Source: Glandiceps talaboti (lineage: Eukaryota > Hemichordata > Enteropneusta > Spengelidae). Taken from it: a stretch of 64,000 bases of DNA. This document shows, one piece after another, positions 48,301-60,600 of this stretch. Position numbers and translations under genes: made by a program. Each line of letters opens with the position of its first letter. Within the stretch, counting starts at the first letter, position 1. The notes beneath the pieces were generated by a model, which saw only the letters and a program-made list of their open reading frames with translations, searched no databases and was not told where the DNA came from. The stretch spans positions 26,686,562 to 26,750,561 of the forward strand of contig NC_135556.1 in the NCBI RefSeq assembly GCF_964340395.1. The letters are read 5' to 3'.

Positions 48301-49233
48301 TTGGGTCTAACACTAACAGTGGCTCAGGAAATTTGGGCCACTTTACTCTTGCACCTTGTTACCAGATTATCGTGATTTCCAGTAGTGCATGTCTATTATA
48401 CTAAACACTTTGGCCACACCTTACATGACCTTGTAAACTATTACCCCAGGTGCCATGTAAAAATCTTCAGTTGCCTTGTTGTAATGGTAGATCTCACTAC
48501 CATGTCTGGGCTCATGATTATTACAACACATCTTTTTAGTCAATACTAACGGTTTTGCAAACAATAGTATTTCCTTTCAAACTTTAATGAACTATGTTCA
48601 TCCATTGACCATTGTTTATGGTTCATCAAAAATAACTGTCCTCTAAGTTGCTTGCATTGTTCTTAAATTCCATGGGTTGATTAAAACTGTTAAATATCTG
48701 TATAGTAGCTGTTTTACTCTAGTTGTGGTTCTTCATTTAAACATTGTAATAAACGAGCAAATACGAAGCTTTCAGTAACGGTCTGTCATTAATGATTCTT
48801 CAGTGATATACACAGAAAAAAATGTCACGATATTATACTCGAAAGTAGTTATAAATTTAAGAATCATAAAGGCATGATAATGCTTACAAGCAAAGAATGG
48901 AAATTTGCCTACACTGCCTTGAAGTTGTTGCTGGGCAAGAGAGGAGTAGGTCAGTGTTGACTTTGAAGCAAACAACCAGTTTCCATAAGTCGTCGGTTAT
49001 GACATGCAAGTTGCAGGTGACATCATTTATAAGTTCATGATTCCACCTCAATAATTTGGTACGGTGTACAATATACACCAAAGCTATATTCCCTTGCGTA
49101 TATCTAGTATTGTTATGTTGATTAGACTTCATACAGAACTTGAATCTCAAACTGAAAGTTGACTAATAATGAACACTCACCTGGTTGGTGGTTTCTCCAT
49201 GTTCTCCATCCCTTGAAATGTATCTGTAGACAT
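36079..49233 (-). CDS. JPT: Jupiter microtubule-associated homolog (HN1/JPT family), 5 exons
   Basis: Coding exons 49181-49233, 44433-44530, 42325-42882, 38766-38975 and 36079-36311 join in frame into 383 residues. The family signatures are all present: MSTDTFQGM at the N-terminus, VLAPPGGASSFQLG at 19-32, NLFGETP at 244-250, and the C-terminal IPPGGKSSGIF. JPT/HN1 proteins are small disordered proteins; the Drosophila homolog Jupiter binds microtubules. Human JPT1 and JPT2 are about 154 and 190 residues, so this one is twice as long because exon 3 adds three ~24-residue acidic repeats (60-132) and a basic KSP/TP-rich stretch (133-236). The last three introns are phase 1. It lies head to head with CRAMP1. 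Confidence 0.9.
36312..38765 (-). other. JPT intron 4
   Basis: 2.45 kb between exons 4 and 5. Its first 80 bases (from 38765 down) are the possible alternative C-terminal coding extension. Nothing else recognised. Confidence 0.7.
38766..38975 (-). CDS. JPT: JPT coding exon 4: NLFG motif, with alternative read-through end
   Basis: Acceptor CTGTAG|GCATAG. It reads NNLFGETPSTPQ, which matches the JPT 'N(I/L)FG.P' motif. Donor GAAG|GTGATA in phase 1 leads to exon 5. If this donor is not used the frame stays open for 25 more codons and stops at 38686-38688, giving another C-terminus without PPGG. Confidence 0.85.
38976..42324 (-). other. JPT intron 3
   Basis: 3.3 kb with a weak GTGAAA donor. No further gene or repeat family is recognised; small reading frames on both strands show no family likeness. 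Confidence 0.7.
42325..42882 (-). CDS. JPT: JPT coding exon 3: acidic repeats and KSP-rich region
   Basis: Acceptor TTTGCAG|CAGATG and donor AGAG|GTGAAA, 558 bp, phase 1 at both ends. Three imperfect repeats start (D/E)P(A/S)NA(P/Q)SET, then come serial KSP, SP and TPR motifs. The acceptor is a tandem CAGCAG, so one Ala (GCA) may be optional. The exon is absent or short in vertebrate JPTs as I know them. Confidence 0.87.
43571..43830. repeat. Degenerate ~60-bp tandem repeat
   Basis: Four to five diverged copies containing ATACAATTGTAAAA and a CTTTTCCAGT-like segment. The two middle copies (about 43676-43790) are nearly identical. Confidence 0.75.
44157..44312. repeat. (CATA)n microsatellite, about 155 bp
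   Basis: Tetranucleotide CATA/TACA array with two interruptions. Its reading frames (Tyr-Ile-His-Thr or Met-Tyr-Val-Cys repeats) are not genes. Confidence 0.97.
44433..44530 (-). CDS. JPT: JPT coding exon 2: PPGG motif
   Basis: Acceptor CCTTTCCAG|GGTTCT and donor CAAG|GTAAGA. It codes for VLAPPGGASSFQLGDYG, the N-terminal JPT signature, followed by an Asp/Gly-rich stretch. Confidence 0.92.
45272..45321. repeat. (CTGT)n microsatellite
   Basis: About twelve perfect CTGT units. Confidence 0.95.
45424..45670. repeat. 28-bp minisatellite, about 9 copies
   Basis: Units of type AACAATACACAACCATG plus (T/C)AAACCC(C/A)(T)GA. The minus strand stays open in all three frames because 28 is not a multiple of 3 and the unit lacks stops, giving spurious Cys/Val-rich peptides. 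Confidence 0.93.
49181..49233 (-). CDS. JPT: JPT coding exon 1
   Basis: ATG at 49233; reads MSTDTFQGMENMEKPPT plus two bases of Arg, with donor CCAG|GTGAGT. The start is supported by resemblance to the JPT N-terminus ('F.G......(S/T)R'). Confidence 0.87.
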
Positions 49234-51376
49234 GGTTGCCTGCCCTCACTATATTTATGTTATTAGGCCGGAAGGATGGACAGATGATTGACAGACGATA
49301 GCTGACTTGGGTTGGGCAATTTCAAACGAGGCAATATCGAGCTGAAAACGGGCCAACTGGAGTGCATAAAAGTGTTGACAAGCAGTCTTTTATCAAGCAG
49401 TGTGCTCCCTCAGCTAAGATATGCAACTGAACAAGTGGTTTGAATATGTACAGTCTGACGTCACTTTTATGCTAAACCAAAAGATGTATGTTAACCCTCT
49501 TCTCATTGGCTGATTTCTAGTGATGGGTAATTTTGTTCTGCAGAAATATCTCAATCAAGCACTTTCTCGTAATGTCCGGGTCATTCCCTTTAGTTTAATC
49601 ACTCAAAGATACTTGAATAACGAAACAACATAATATACATATCTTGCACGTATATTTATTGCATCACTACTGCCGACGAAGCTCATTCGATATAGCCAAT
49701 CAGATGTGATTATAGAAACGTATGTAGGAGATGACCTTGGGGTACATTTCTCGCCCAAATTAGTTTTGAGAGTGATCATATCTACCTAAATTAACTTGAA
49801 AGGGAAAATTTCGATTAATAGTCAAAAGTTAACTTCAAAGCTGATAAAAACTATAATTTTGTGACCAGATTTCCCACAATACACCCAAATCGGGGATCAC
49901 CCCCATGTGACTAAATAGTGTCCAATCAGAAAAGGGTGATCCCGGTGACCATTTCGCGCCAAAGTGAGGTGTATGAATTTGTTTACATCGCGAATATTAC
50001 GGACTTCCTAGTGAAATTTTACGTGATCAGCGCAAATGAATGACCGTGTACAAGACAATAAGGTATGATAATGTTTAGAGTGTGGTATAGATCTATTGAG
50101 CTGCAAACTTCAGTGAAACGAATTGTATTTTCTTTCCTGTCTTTCTGACATGAGAATACACACGCGTTTCATTCCTATCAACTTCTCAGCGTTTGCAGGT
50201 TTTGTACGTCTTTAAGCCATGTGTACCCAAAAACAACTCATAGTTCTAACTATTTTTATGAACTGGAAAAATAGTTTGACACATTGACATTATGTGTACC
50301 GCAGCCTTTCAACCCTTCCCACTATTGTGCAAATGTAACTGTTTTTGGTATATTATTGCCATTATAGTGTACTAGATTGACATCAATGTCATACAGCGTA
50401 TTAGTAGTATGTCATAAATATAATAAATTCTCGTGTTTACCAGAAAAGTACTATGCTGCTGTAATATTTTAGATTAACGTTGGAGACATATATATATGTT
50501 CTCTCTTGCAAGAGAATATATTTGAAATCTCCTGTTGCATTTGGCTTCGATGTGGAATTTTATTGATAATTAGTGCAAACGCTATGTAGTTACAAAGTCG
50601 AGTTGGATTTTTATGTGACTCAGAAATATAAATCCGTGTTTCCAGTTGAATGAAAAATTCTGTCTATGTGTATTACGTCTTGATACGACTAATATTTTCA
50701 TAACAACTGCAAATCAGATTAAAAAACCCGTCACTGTGAACCATTTTAGCGATATAAAACATTTTTACCGTAATTTTATATCGCAATGCCTCAAGTAAGA
50801 TTTTCAATGCAAACTAAATACTGCGATATTGTCTTCGCCCTATTCCCATAATAAATAACCGCGCGAGTCAGTTCCCAGTTCCGAGCTGGCACGGCAAGTG
50901 GAAGGACCCCCTTGTGCGATGTTTTAACGGATATATTTTGCCAGTAAACGATGGAAAATTGTGCTGTTTTGTGATGCTTCAATGGTAAAACGCAAGAAAT
51001 CGACATCATGTGTGGTACTTGGGGACGGCAACGTCGACGGGTGGGTAGACGGGAAAATTGCCTTTACAAACAGATTGCTTATCCGAGGTCGTTCTCAGGT
51101 CGCATTCATTTGAAGCTGGTTTCTGTTGTTATTTCAGCAAATATCACTTTAGGATAAGACTAAATTTAACTAACTTTGTAAATATACGCATAGCAACATG
51201 TAATATCGTGAAAATTGTGAATATGGGACATTTAAAATGAAGAATATAATAGTGAAAACCTGCGAACGAGATGTTACAAATATGGCAGCCATCTTGAAAT
51301 TTTTTCGTAGTTGCAAATCTGGAAACGTTTTCCACTGAAAATAATATTTTGCGACCATTCACAATTTTTATTTCAG
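49234..51376. promoter_or_regulatory. Divergent JPT / CRAMP1 upstream region
   Basis: 2.1 kb between the two start codons. The CRAMP1 start exon begins with an acceptor (TTTATTTCAG|A ATG at 51378), so a 5' untranslated exon lies upstream, and a donor-like GTATGA occurs at 50061. GC-rich patches are at 49920-50040 and 50860-51060. Exact start sites cannot be placed from sequence. Confidence 0.5.
49922..49963. promoter_or_regulatory. CCAAT box and E2F consensus between JPT and CRAMP1
   Basis: CCAATCAG starts at 49922 and TTTCGCGCCAAA at 49952-49963, a full match to the E2F consensus TTTSGCGCSAAA. They lie about 0.7 kb upstream of the JPT start codon and about 1.4 kb upstream of the CRAMP1 start codon. 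A likely first CRAMP1 exon could end at AATAAG|GTATGA (about 50060). Confidence 0.5.
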
Positions 51377-51377
51377 A

Positions 51378-51624
51378 ATGACAACTGCTGTTTCAGAACC
51401 AGCTACAGAAAATCAGGACAGCAAAGCGTCATGTAGCAGCGAGGTTGCAGAAAGTAAGGTGCAAGATTCAGAATTGAAACGCAGGCGAGGTGGAGGCGAG
51501 ACAACAAAAGAGAAAGAAGAGAACATTCCACAATATCACCATCCAGTTCTTCGATCTAGTGTCAGACCACATAAACGGTTTAAGAAAGACCAAAGCCCAC
51601 CACCCACACAACCAAAAGAACCAG
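51378..51624 (+). CDS. CRAMP1: CRAMP1 coding exon 1
   Basis: ATG one base after acceptor TTTATTTCAG; 82 codons, donor CCAG|GTAAAC (phase 1). Ser/Glu/Lys-rich with a basic KRRRGGGETTK and HPVLRSSVRPHKRFKKD; disordered and likely to carry nuclear localisation signals. Confidence 0.87.
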
Positions 51625-54600
51625 GTAAACGTGCATGGTTGTGAAAAATAAATCGTATTATTCTAGTTATTCAACCGTTATACGTTCACCACACAAGGGG
51701 CGTTACACGTTGCACTATGATTTTCAAGATGGCACCACGACCAAAAATAACCGAGAATTATCACTGTAAATAAAATGTAAAATTTATTGAAATAACCCAA
51801 TTAGTCATTCTAGATTTGATAAATTCGAAACAACTATGTTTAACGTAAGTTATTTTTTGGCAATAGAAATTAACGAAATCAGTTGTGTACTGTAACAATA
51901 GTCATGTACATGATATTTGAATGAAGAAAAAATACTACTCTGGAATCCATACCGCAACTTCCTGGTTGTGTTCAGGTATTGAATCCATTCTTGCAGAGGA
52001 TCTCAGAATTGTCATGGGTTATTGAACTGGTTCACTTATACCTTTGAATGATTTATTTCAAAATAAAGACTCAGAGTGATTGTTTTTTCACATCGTTGCA
52101 AATTGCAATGGAAATAAATAATGTAGTTACATCATTTTTCATAATTACTAAGTAAGGTTAGTATGAAAGTATATTGCCCTCTATAATGTTTATCAATGAT
52201 CTATTTATTATACCCTATTATAAAGTTTTATTTTGCATCTCATAGTAGCAAGAAAACTCTCTGTAATCAATGTTTTACCTCAATTTTGTCTTCTAGAAAA
52301 GCCTGCCAAACAAGAACAACAAACAGTGAAGAAAAGATGGGAAGCTTGGACTGTACAGGACAAGAACCTTTTCTTTGAAGCATTATTTGAGGTTAGCTAC
52401 TACAATTGTTTTTTGCACAAGAAGTGTAGGTAAAATATTGATGACGATATTATATTCTTTCAATGGTTTCTTGGTAGCTTACTGTTTTTTATTTTATTTT
52501 TGATAGTCACAAAAGACTCACAAATGATTTGCAATTATTCCATTTAGCCACAATTTTGTAGAGTGTTTTATTTTCTATCATCACACTTCATATACATTAC
52601 TTTCTGTACTTGCTGTGTTCAGGGTTACAAATTGCTCAAATTGTGTGTTGGATGCCTTTAAAAATACGCTGTGGTCAGTTCAGTGATTTACAAAAAAAAT
52701 CCTATGTGAACAATAAGGATGTACTCATGTAGTATTTTAAGATGGAAAAATAATGAGTCAAGTTAAAGCTGTATACCTTGTCAGGTGACTCAAGTATGTG
52801 TGTTTCCTATCTAGTACTTTCAAAAGTTGGGGTATAGATTAGACTTTGAGCAACTTGCAAGCAAAAGAGCTGTATGGCACAGCCACTGACAATACTGCTC
52901 CAGAGATATGATCCTATCTAATCCATAGGTTGCCACTAATGTGGGAATATGGCATTCAAATGTTGGGCTTACATCTCTAATTGGTTGCCACTAATGTGGG
53001 AATATGACATTCTCTGATTGGTTGCCACTAATGTGGGAATATGACATTCTCTGATTGGTTGCCACTGATGTGGGAATATGGCATTAAAACATTGGGCTTA
53101 CATCTCTGATTGGGTTTGCATAGTATTATTGATACGTAGTCAGTACTTCAAATGTCCTCACATCTGTCAGAAGAATTGATGTGTAAAATGTACATAAACA
53201 TATTGTATCATGCATATACCTAGTATAGTGCTGAAGGAGTACATAGTAGCAAGCAAACCAAATTATTAGGCTCTACTTTTCTATCACAAAATTCACCAAA
53301 AAAATGAACTCTATTTTCTGAAGACTTAAACTTTCTTTTGTCAAGCAATCAAATATTCTGCTATAAGTTCCTGTCTCTGTATAGGTAAATTATAAATATG
53401 TGCTTGATAAAAATCTGACTCACTGTACACTATCATGGCAAGTTATTGTACAGTATTCTAGGGTACCTTGTACATGTATGCACACGTCACCATTTCAGTG
53501 TGTGATTTTGAATGCCTATTTCACACACATGTGTGAGTACTTATGGACAACCAGTTAGTAATTGGTTTAATCATGAAACACCTCCATGGTTTAAATGACC
53601 CTCATTGTATGAAGCAAGTATTACCAGAGGCTTGTTTTAAAATTTTCATCATTTTCAACATAGAACTCAAACACATTCTCATTCTTAATAATTGAGTAAA
53701 TATGTCACAAGACATATTTTATTTTTTGGTTTAACATATGTTTTCTATTAAGCACAATATGTTCTTTTGTTTTGTAAATATTTTTTTTACAAAACTATTA
53801 TTTTCAGGGGAGGTTGAATACATTTTGAAAAAAAAGTAGTGTGTGTGTGTGTGTGTGATACTTGTACTCAGCAAGTGGAGGGCCTATCGTAATCAATTTG
53901 CATAATTGTGTGTTTGTTTAGCATGTGGAGAGGTGACACTTACTGAGACTTGTCAGTCACATAGATGAGGAGTTCAGTGTTGTGAGCCTTTGTACCCATT
54001 GATAGCATGAAATAAAGATCTTGGAGTAGCTTCACTCCAGGACTACTTGCATTGTAAATGTACTAAAACATAAACCAAAGATTTTGTGGTGACCTTAATC
54101 CAGGATAGTCTTGTGCTGTCCTTTATCGAATCTTAAGATCTTTTAGGGTTAGAGGTGACTCTATACCACGTTGACATCCTGACTAACTCCAGGACTATGT
54201 ACTAACAGCATCCAAATTACTCTTAGGAGGCTTGAATAAATACATTGATGGAATGATAACTTTGTTTGTTTGATTCATCCACAGCATGGAAAAGACTTTG
54301 AAGCCATCCAGAAATACATGGAAGTGCGCCATAAGAAAAGAGGAGATCCACCACACTTGATAAAGAACAAAGACCAGGTGGAGGATTATTCTTGAATGGA
54401 TTTAAAAGTTACTTGACTTTTCCAATAGCCAAATCTTCATGGTTTAGTTGGTCCTGCTACTTGAAAGTAAAACCAATATGCTTTAGTTCACTGTTCTACT
54501 GAATGTAAAAATGTAAAGACAGGTGTTATTTTATTTCTCGGTAGTTTAGCTTGTTCTTGAATAATTAGGTATTATTCCCCTATATTATCCTTTGTTCAGC

Positions 54601-57600
54601 CAAGGAAATACAAATGGCCTAAGGGGCCTTGTCACTACAAGTTACTAGCTGATTCATGAGAAACCCTAAGGTCACAAAGTATTTTCCAGCTGTATTAAGA
54701 AAAATGTTGGAAATAACATAATTATACCTGCTGAAGCATTATGAAAAATAGGGAAAATTAATGGTGATTTGGCATGTTTAAACTCATATTTTGAGCACTG
54801 TAGAACCAATGACATAGACACAGGTTGTTGTGATGTAGAACCACAGAACCAATGACATAGACACAGGTTGTTGTGATGTAGAACCACAGAACCAATGACA
54901 TAGACACAGGTTGTTGTGATGTAGAACCACAGAACCAATGACATAGACACAGGTTGTTGTGATGTAGAACCACAGAACCAATGACATAGACACAGGTTGT
55001 TGTGATGTAGAACAACTCATATTTTGAGCACCGTAGAACCAATGACATAGACACAGGTTGTTGTGATGTAGAACAACCAGGGTATATAATCCATATTTTC
55101 TGTTCAAAAACAACGTCTTGGCTTGTGGATGGTATAATGCAAATTATGATGCTTAGCTACTCAAACACATATCCTATTCCACAAGAGCAGTCGATAGGAA
55201 ATCCAGTGTTATGAAAACAGCTGACCTGTATCAGGTAGATTGGTGAACAGGTCAAATGTTTACACTTTCAGTTCTGTTTCCTCTATGTCAAAGCATTGAA
55301 GCACATACCGATTTCATGATAACAAACACATTACCTCCTTTTCTGACAAGTCTGATTTACATATAATTTGCATATGAATACATTGACAGACTTAGTCACA
55401 GCTGACAGTGACTTGTGTTCGTCTGAAGTGAAGGAATGACGGCTGCCATGTTTTTATCATGGAAGTCAGCAAATACACATGCTCTGATATATTGATTTGA
55501 GCATTTTAGATAACTTAAGGCCAAATAAAAAAAATGTTGTTTGGTTCCAGTTACCCGACCCCACCTAGTTTTTCATGCCGACCCTACACTTTTTTTGATG
55601 TATTTGAGAAAAATTATAATAAAATCGCAAATATCGTGAAGTCTCACAAGAAGTAGTGGGTGCGGAAACTGACATAAACTAAAAAAGACAAATATAAAAC
55701 TAGTCTTTCAATCAGTAATACTGTATACCTGATAGGAAGAAATAAACAACACAGACCATTTGGAAAACAATGATATACCTGAATTAGACACACACATGAA
55801 AAAAATATAATATATAAAATCTACCTACCCCACCTATTTTATAATTGAATGTAATTGAACCACACAATTTTTTTTTTATGCCTAACAAATTATGAAATAC
55901 ACATGCTCAGAAATATTGATTTGAGCATTTTAGATAATGTATGTAAACATCACATGAATGAAATGTAATGTGTCAACTTTTTTCGTGTGTAGGTTCGACA
56001 TCTGTACTACAGGACTTGGCACAAGATATCAAAGTATATCACACCCAATGAAGGTAAACCTGAATACACTTATTGTACATTTGCACAAAACAATCAAGTT
56101 TATATTGAAAGGCAAAAAAATACAATTTTGATGATAATATATTCGAAAACAGGAAGCAGAGAATAATTAGTTTATGGAATCCATAGTTGAAATATTGCTA
56201 TCAGAGATGGGATTTCTGTTTGCATATTTGAAGCTAGCCATGACCTTCACCTTCAAATCTGTTATTTGCATAAATTTTTCATAAAATATCACAAGCTATT
56301 CAGATTTTATTACACAGAGTACAGTAGACAGGGGTGTTTTTTGAAATAGTTTCTTAATTCTAAATTAAGCAGATGAAATTGATGATCTTGAGTATCGAAT
56401 GTTATTTAAAACTTTCCTAAGTGTTTTTTTTTTTTTTTTTTTTTGTATCGTGACATTCTGTGAAACTATATATCACGGTTATGACTAGTATCTCTGTAAT
56501 TGAGTTTTAGGATTTTATAGGATTTACAGGACGTAGCAGGGTTATAATAGGATATGACAATATTTTATTTATCAATAACCTTTTTGAACTATGATGTCAG
56601 CAGTTTCTATATATGTTGACAACCCAGCCCCGTCTTAGCTCTCAACACACACACATTGGCACTGATGAATAGTTATACAAGTGACAGCAAAAAATGATTT
56701 GCTAATCAGAATCGCTAATCTGAGCCATAAAGTACATGTGTGTTGTACTAATTGATACCACTATCAAACTCAAGAGAACCATGAGTGAATGTAACTATCC
56801 CCATCATTTCAGAACTAAAGAAAACATCACAAGAATTGTATGGCCTCATTAACTATGGAGAATTACGCAAGAAAGTTGGAGGAGGACTGAATGAAAAAAT
56901 TGGACTGAAACTGAATGAACTTGTCACCAAAGGGTAAGTGAAATAATTCATACCGGTTCAGTATTTTACATAGTATGGAAACAAACATACAAACATACAG
57001 AACTTGTCTGAACACTCAGTTGTATGCAAAACAAAAACAGAAAAGTTAGGTTAATTAAGATGTAGTGTTGCTTTGGTAGATCTTATAATGTTGATGCTGT
57101 CAAGCATAATATCCTGAATTTTTTAGTGCTGTTTGTGTATGGTATAGTTTCATAATACACTATATTGTCATGATCATCAATTTTAGCATCATAAGATGGA
57201 GCCCACTGGCTTTGAGAGAAGTCTGCAATCTGCAACTACAGCTCTCCATGATTTTTTTGAGAAGAGAACCATGTGATAATCTATATAACTATCAACAAAT
57301 AATGTTTGACAAGCCATAGGTCTTTCAGCCTCACATTGGTTACTTCCTTGATGATATCCAACTACCACATCTTTGGATGTCCTTATAACAATTATACTAA
57401 ACACAAAAATCTTATCAAATTATATTTTAACAGAGCAACTCTGATTCGTCATAAATCAAGAAATCTTCGAATCAAGACACCAATCTGTAAATCTTTGAAG
57501 AGACTAAACAGTACAGAAGGTAATTAAACTCCATTCAGTTCTGTCTGGACTAAATATAACCTTATGACCTTATGTTATATGTTATAATCTTTCCACTAAA

Positions 57601-60600
57601 TGTCTTGATGTGAAAAATGTCTGTGAAAAGTCAAGGATATTAACATATAGTTTGATTTATGTTGGATTGTATCCCTGTTTTCACCATTATGAAGTAAATA
57701 GATGGCAGTGATGACAAGCTACAAATGACAGCAACATATGATTTGCTATTATTATACGCTATACTGAGCCATGGAGTACATAGTTTAGATGCTATGCTGA
57801 GCCATGGAGTACATAGTTTAGATGCTATACTGAGCCATGGAGTACATAGTTTAGATGCTATACTGAGCCATGGAGTACATAGTTTAGATGCTATACTGAG
57901 CCATGGAGTACATAGTTTAGATGCTATACTGAGCCATGGAGTACATAGTTTAGATGCTATACTGAGCCATGAAGTACATAGTTTAGATGCTATACTGAGC
58001 CATGGAGTACATAGTTTAGATGCTATACTGACAGTGAGCCATGGCGTACATAGTTTAGATGCTATCCTTGGCTTTGAATCTCAACATCTCTCTTCACTCC
58101 ATCGAGCTCAAATGAGAAACCATGAACGAAAAGTTGTTATGCAAATGAGTAAACTCCCAACCATTAGAATGATGTTAAACAGTGTATAAGTAGCATCCAG
58201 ATCTGACAAATGTATCATATTTGGACATTATGTAACTACCCCCATAAATGTTATGTTAATGACTATGGATGGCTTCGTTTGAATTTGAAATGTCATCTCA
58301 GGACCTCCATGAGCTAGAGTTCGATGAAGAGATTAGAGGCCACAGATGGCCTAGATTATGGAGGACAAAACATGTCAATTTATTACAGTCTGGTATGTAA
58401 ATGTGAAATACACAGATCGTATGAGTAGTAGCTTAGCTAACACAGATTGGTCTTCTCACTTTACGTACACCAGGTAATGAGGAAGAGGAACCAATCAAAT
58501 TGCCAGCTAAAGTTGTCATTGAACTTCAACCACAAACAAATGCTGCATGGGCTACAATACAGAGTATGGCACAAAACCCAAGGATTAGGTTAGTTGTCAT
58601 AACTGTATGTTGTCATGTCATACTGCAGACTTTACATAGACTTACTGAATTTTATGTGTGTGCAGGATGTAATCACATACTCAGTTATGCTTTAGTATAG
58701 GCAGAGTTCAGCTGCAAAGCTGTGGCAAAGTACCCAAGGTCTGGGACTAATAGGAACATTAACAATTTCTGGTACAGTAAGTCTTAATTCAGAGAAGCTT
58801 TGATGACAAGATGTGGTGGCAATGTTGCCATGAACTCAAAAACCAAGTAGGAAGTACAGTTTGATTTCAAGTTTTTCTTCTTCAAAGATAAAAGTTTGGT
58901 TTTTAGTACATTTGATGTAAAACTTGCTCTCAATCAAGGCATACTGCTTTGTTTCAAAGATTGAATTGTACAGATTTAATTTTCAGGATAACAGCACCTT
59001 TGAAGAAAGAAATTGGTAGTTTGGTGGGATTTCTTCAAGAAAAGTGGACTCCTAGTAGATTAAAACTTGTATCCTTTGACATGTACAGACTGTGAATGTG
59101 TGAATGAATGTGTATGTGGGGATGATGATAGGGAATGAACTTCTTGTACAGTACCTTATGTCTGAAAATATGTGGATTTGCAATACATGACAGAACCCCA
59201 TGGTGCATGAATGCCAGTGTGATGTAGTGCTCATGACAGTTGCATATGTGCTTGCAATGTTCTCTGTGTTGGTACTTTGTGTGTACAGTGAAGCAGAAAA
59301 CAGTGCAAGCACAAGTGTAAATACTGTGAGTACCCCACACTGTGCATTTTACCTACAATGTCATTTGTGCATTCATAATTGAGATAGTTTAGAAAGTTTC
59401 TCCATACTTTCTAGTTTCATCATCATCATCATCACTTACAAACTATATAGATGGCAGTGATGACAAGCTACAAATGACAGCAACATATGATTTGCTATTA
59501 TTATACGCTATACTGAGCCATGGAGTACATAGTTTATATGCTATACTGAGCCATGGAGTACATAGTTTATACGCTATACTGAGCCATGGAGTACATAGTT
59601 TATACGCTATACTAAGCCATGGAGTACATAGTTTAGATGCTATACTGAGCCATGGAGTACATAGTTTAGATGCTATACTGAGCCATGGAGTACATAGTTT
59701 AGATGCTATACTGAGCCATGGAGTACATAGTTTAGATGCTATACTGAGCCATGGAGTACATAGTTTAGATGCTATACTGAGCCATGGAGTACATAGTTTA
59801 GATGCTATACTGAGCCATGGAGTACATAGTTTAGATGCTGTACTGAGCTATGGACTACAAAGGGTTTAAATTTATTACAGTCTGGTATGTAAATATGGAA
59901 TGTATCTATCATATCTTGTATTGTATCTCATCTTGGGTCATTAGTAGTAGAGCAGTTAACTACCATTTCAAAGAACCAAAGCATAAATTTAGGTGTGGGT
60001 CTTCAATATTGTCTTGTTTGTACTATCTGTCATATGAAACATTTTCCCTAACACTACCTTCAGTTGCGATCACTGAGACCATTCTTGAATGATGAACCAC
60101 ATGCTTTTTTAACTCTAAAGGTGCCTGAAAATACGGAAATCACCCCACAGAATAATTTGAAAGGCAAATATTTACACAGTAATTCTAAAACTCCATTTAT
60201 GTTTAGACATGACTGTGGAAAGTGTGGAAAGTTATCTGCAGTATCTAACAGTCCTAGAAACAGTAGTAAAACAAAAACACAAAATGTCAGAACTGCAAAG
60301 GCATCTTCCAGCAATGCAAAAAACTCAATGAAAGAAGTCAGTGCAAATGACAGTAAAGGAACCTGTATAGCAAACGACAAGCCTTGTGAAAACTGTAAAA
60401 AGGCAAGAACTGGGAATTATGCAAATTGTAGCAAAGTTAAAGACAAGAACTATAAGTGTGTTTGTGCCAGCACTGCCTATAAAGTGGACAATATGGACGT
60501 GGTGAATCACAGACCGAAGAGTGTCTCAGAAAGTGTTGATGTGAACTCAAAACAAACAGAAATTATTGGCAATAACTTGGCAACAGGTGAACCTGTAGCA

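Larger units (their letters stand above)
44531..49180 (-). other. JPT intron 1
   Basis: 4.65 kb, the largest intron in the window. It holds a (CTGT)n tract (45272-45321) and a 28-bp minisatellite (45424-45670). No exon or transposon is recognised in the rest. Confidence 0.7.

Noticed and set aside
57725-58189. Protein with 11-residue repeats (also 59474-59869)
   Set aside because: It is the translation of 33-bp minisatellites lying inside CRAMP1 introns; 33 being a multiple of 3 keeps the frame open by chance.
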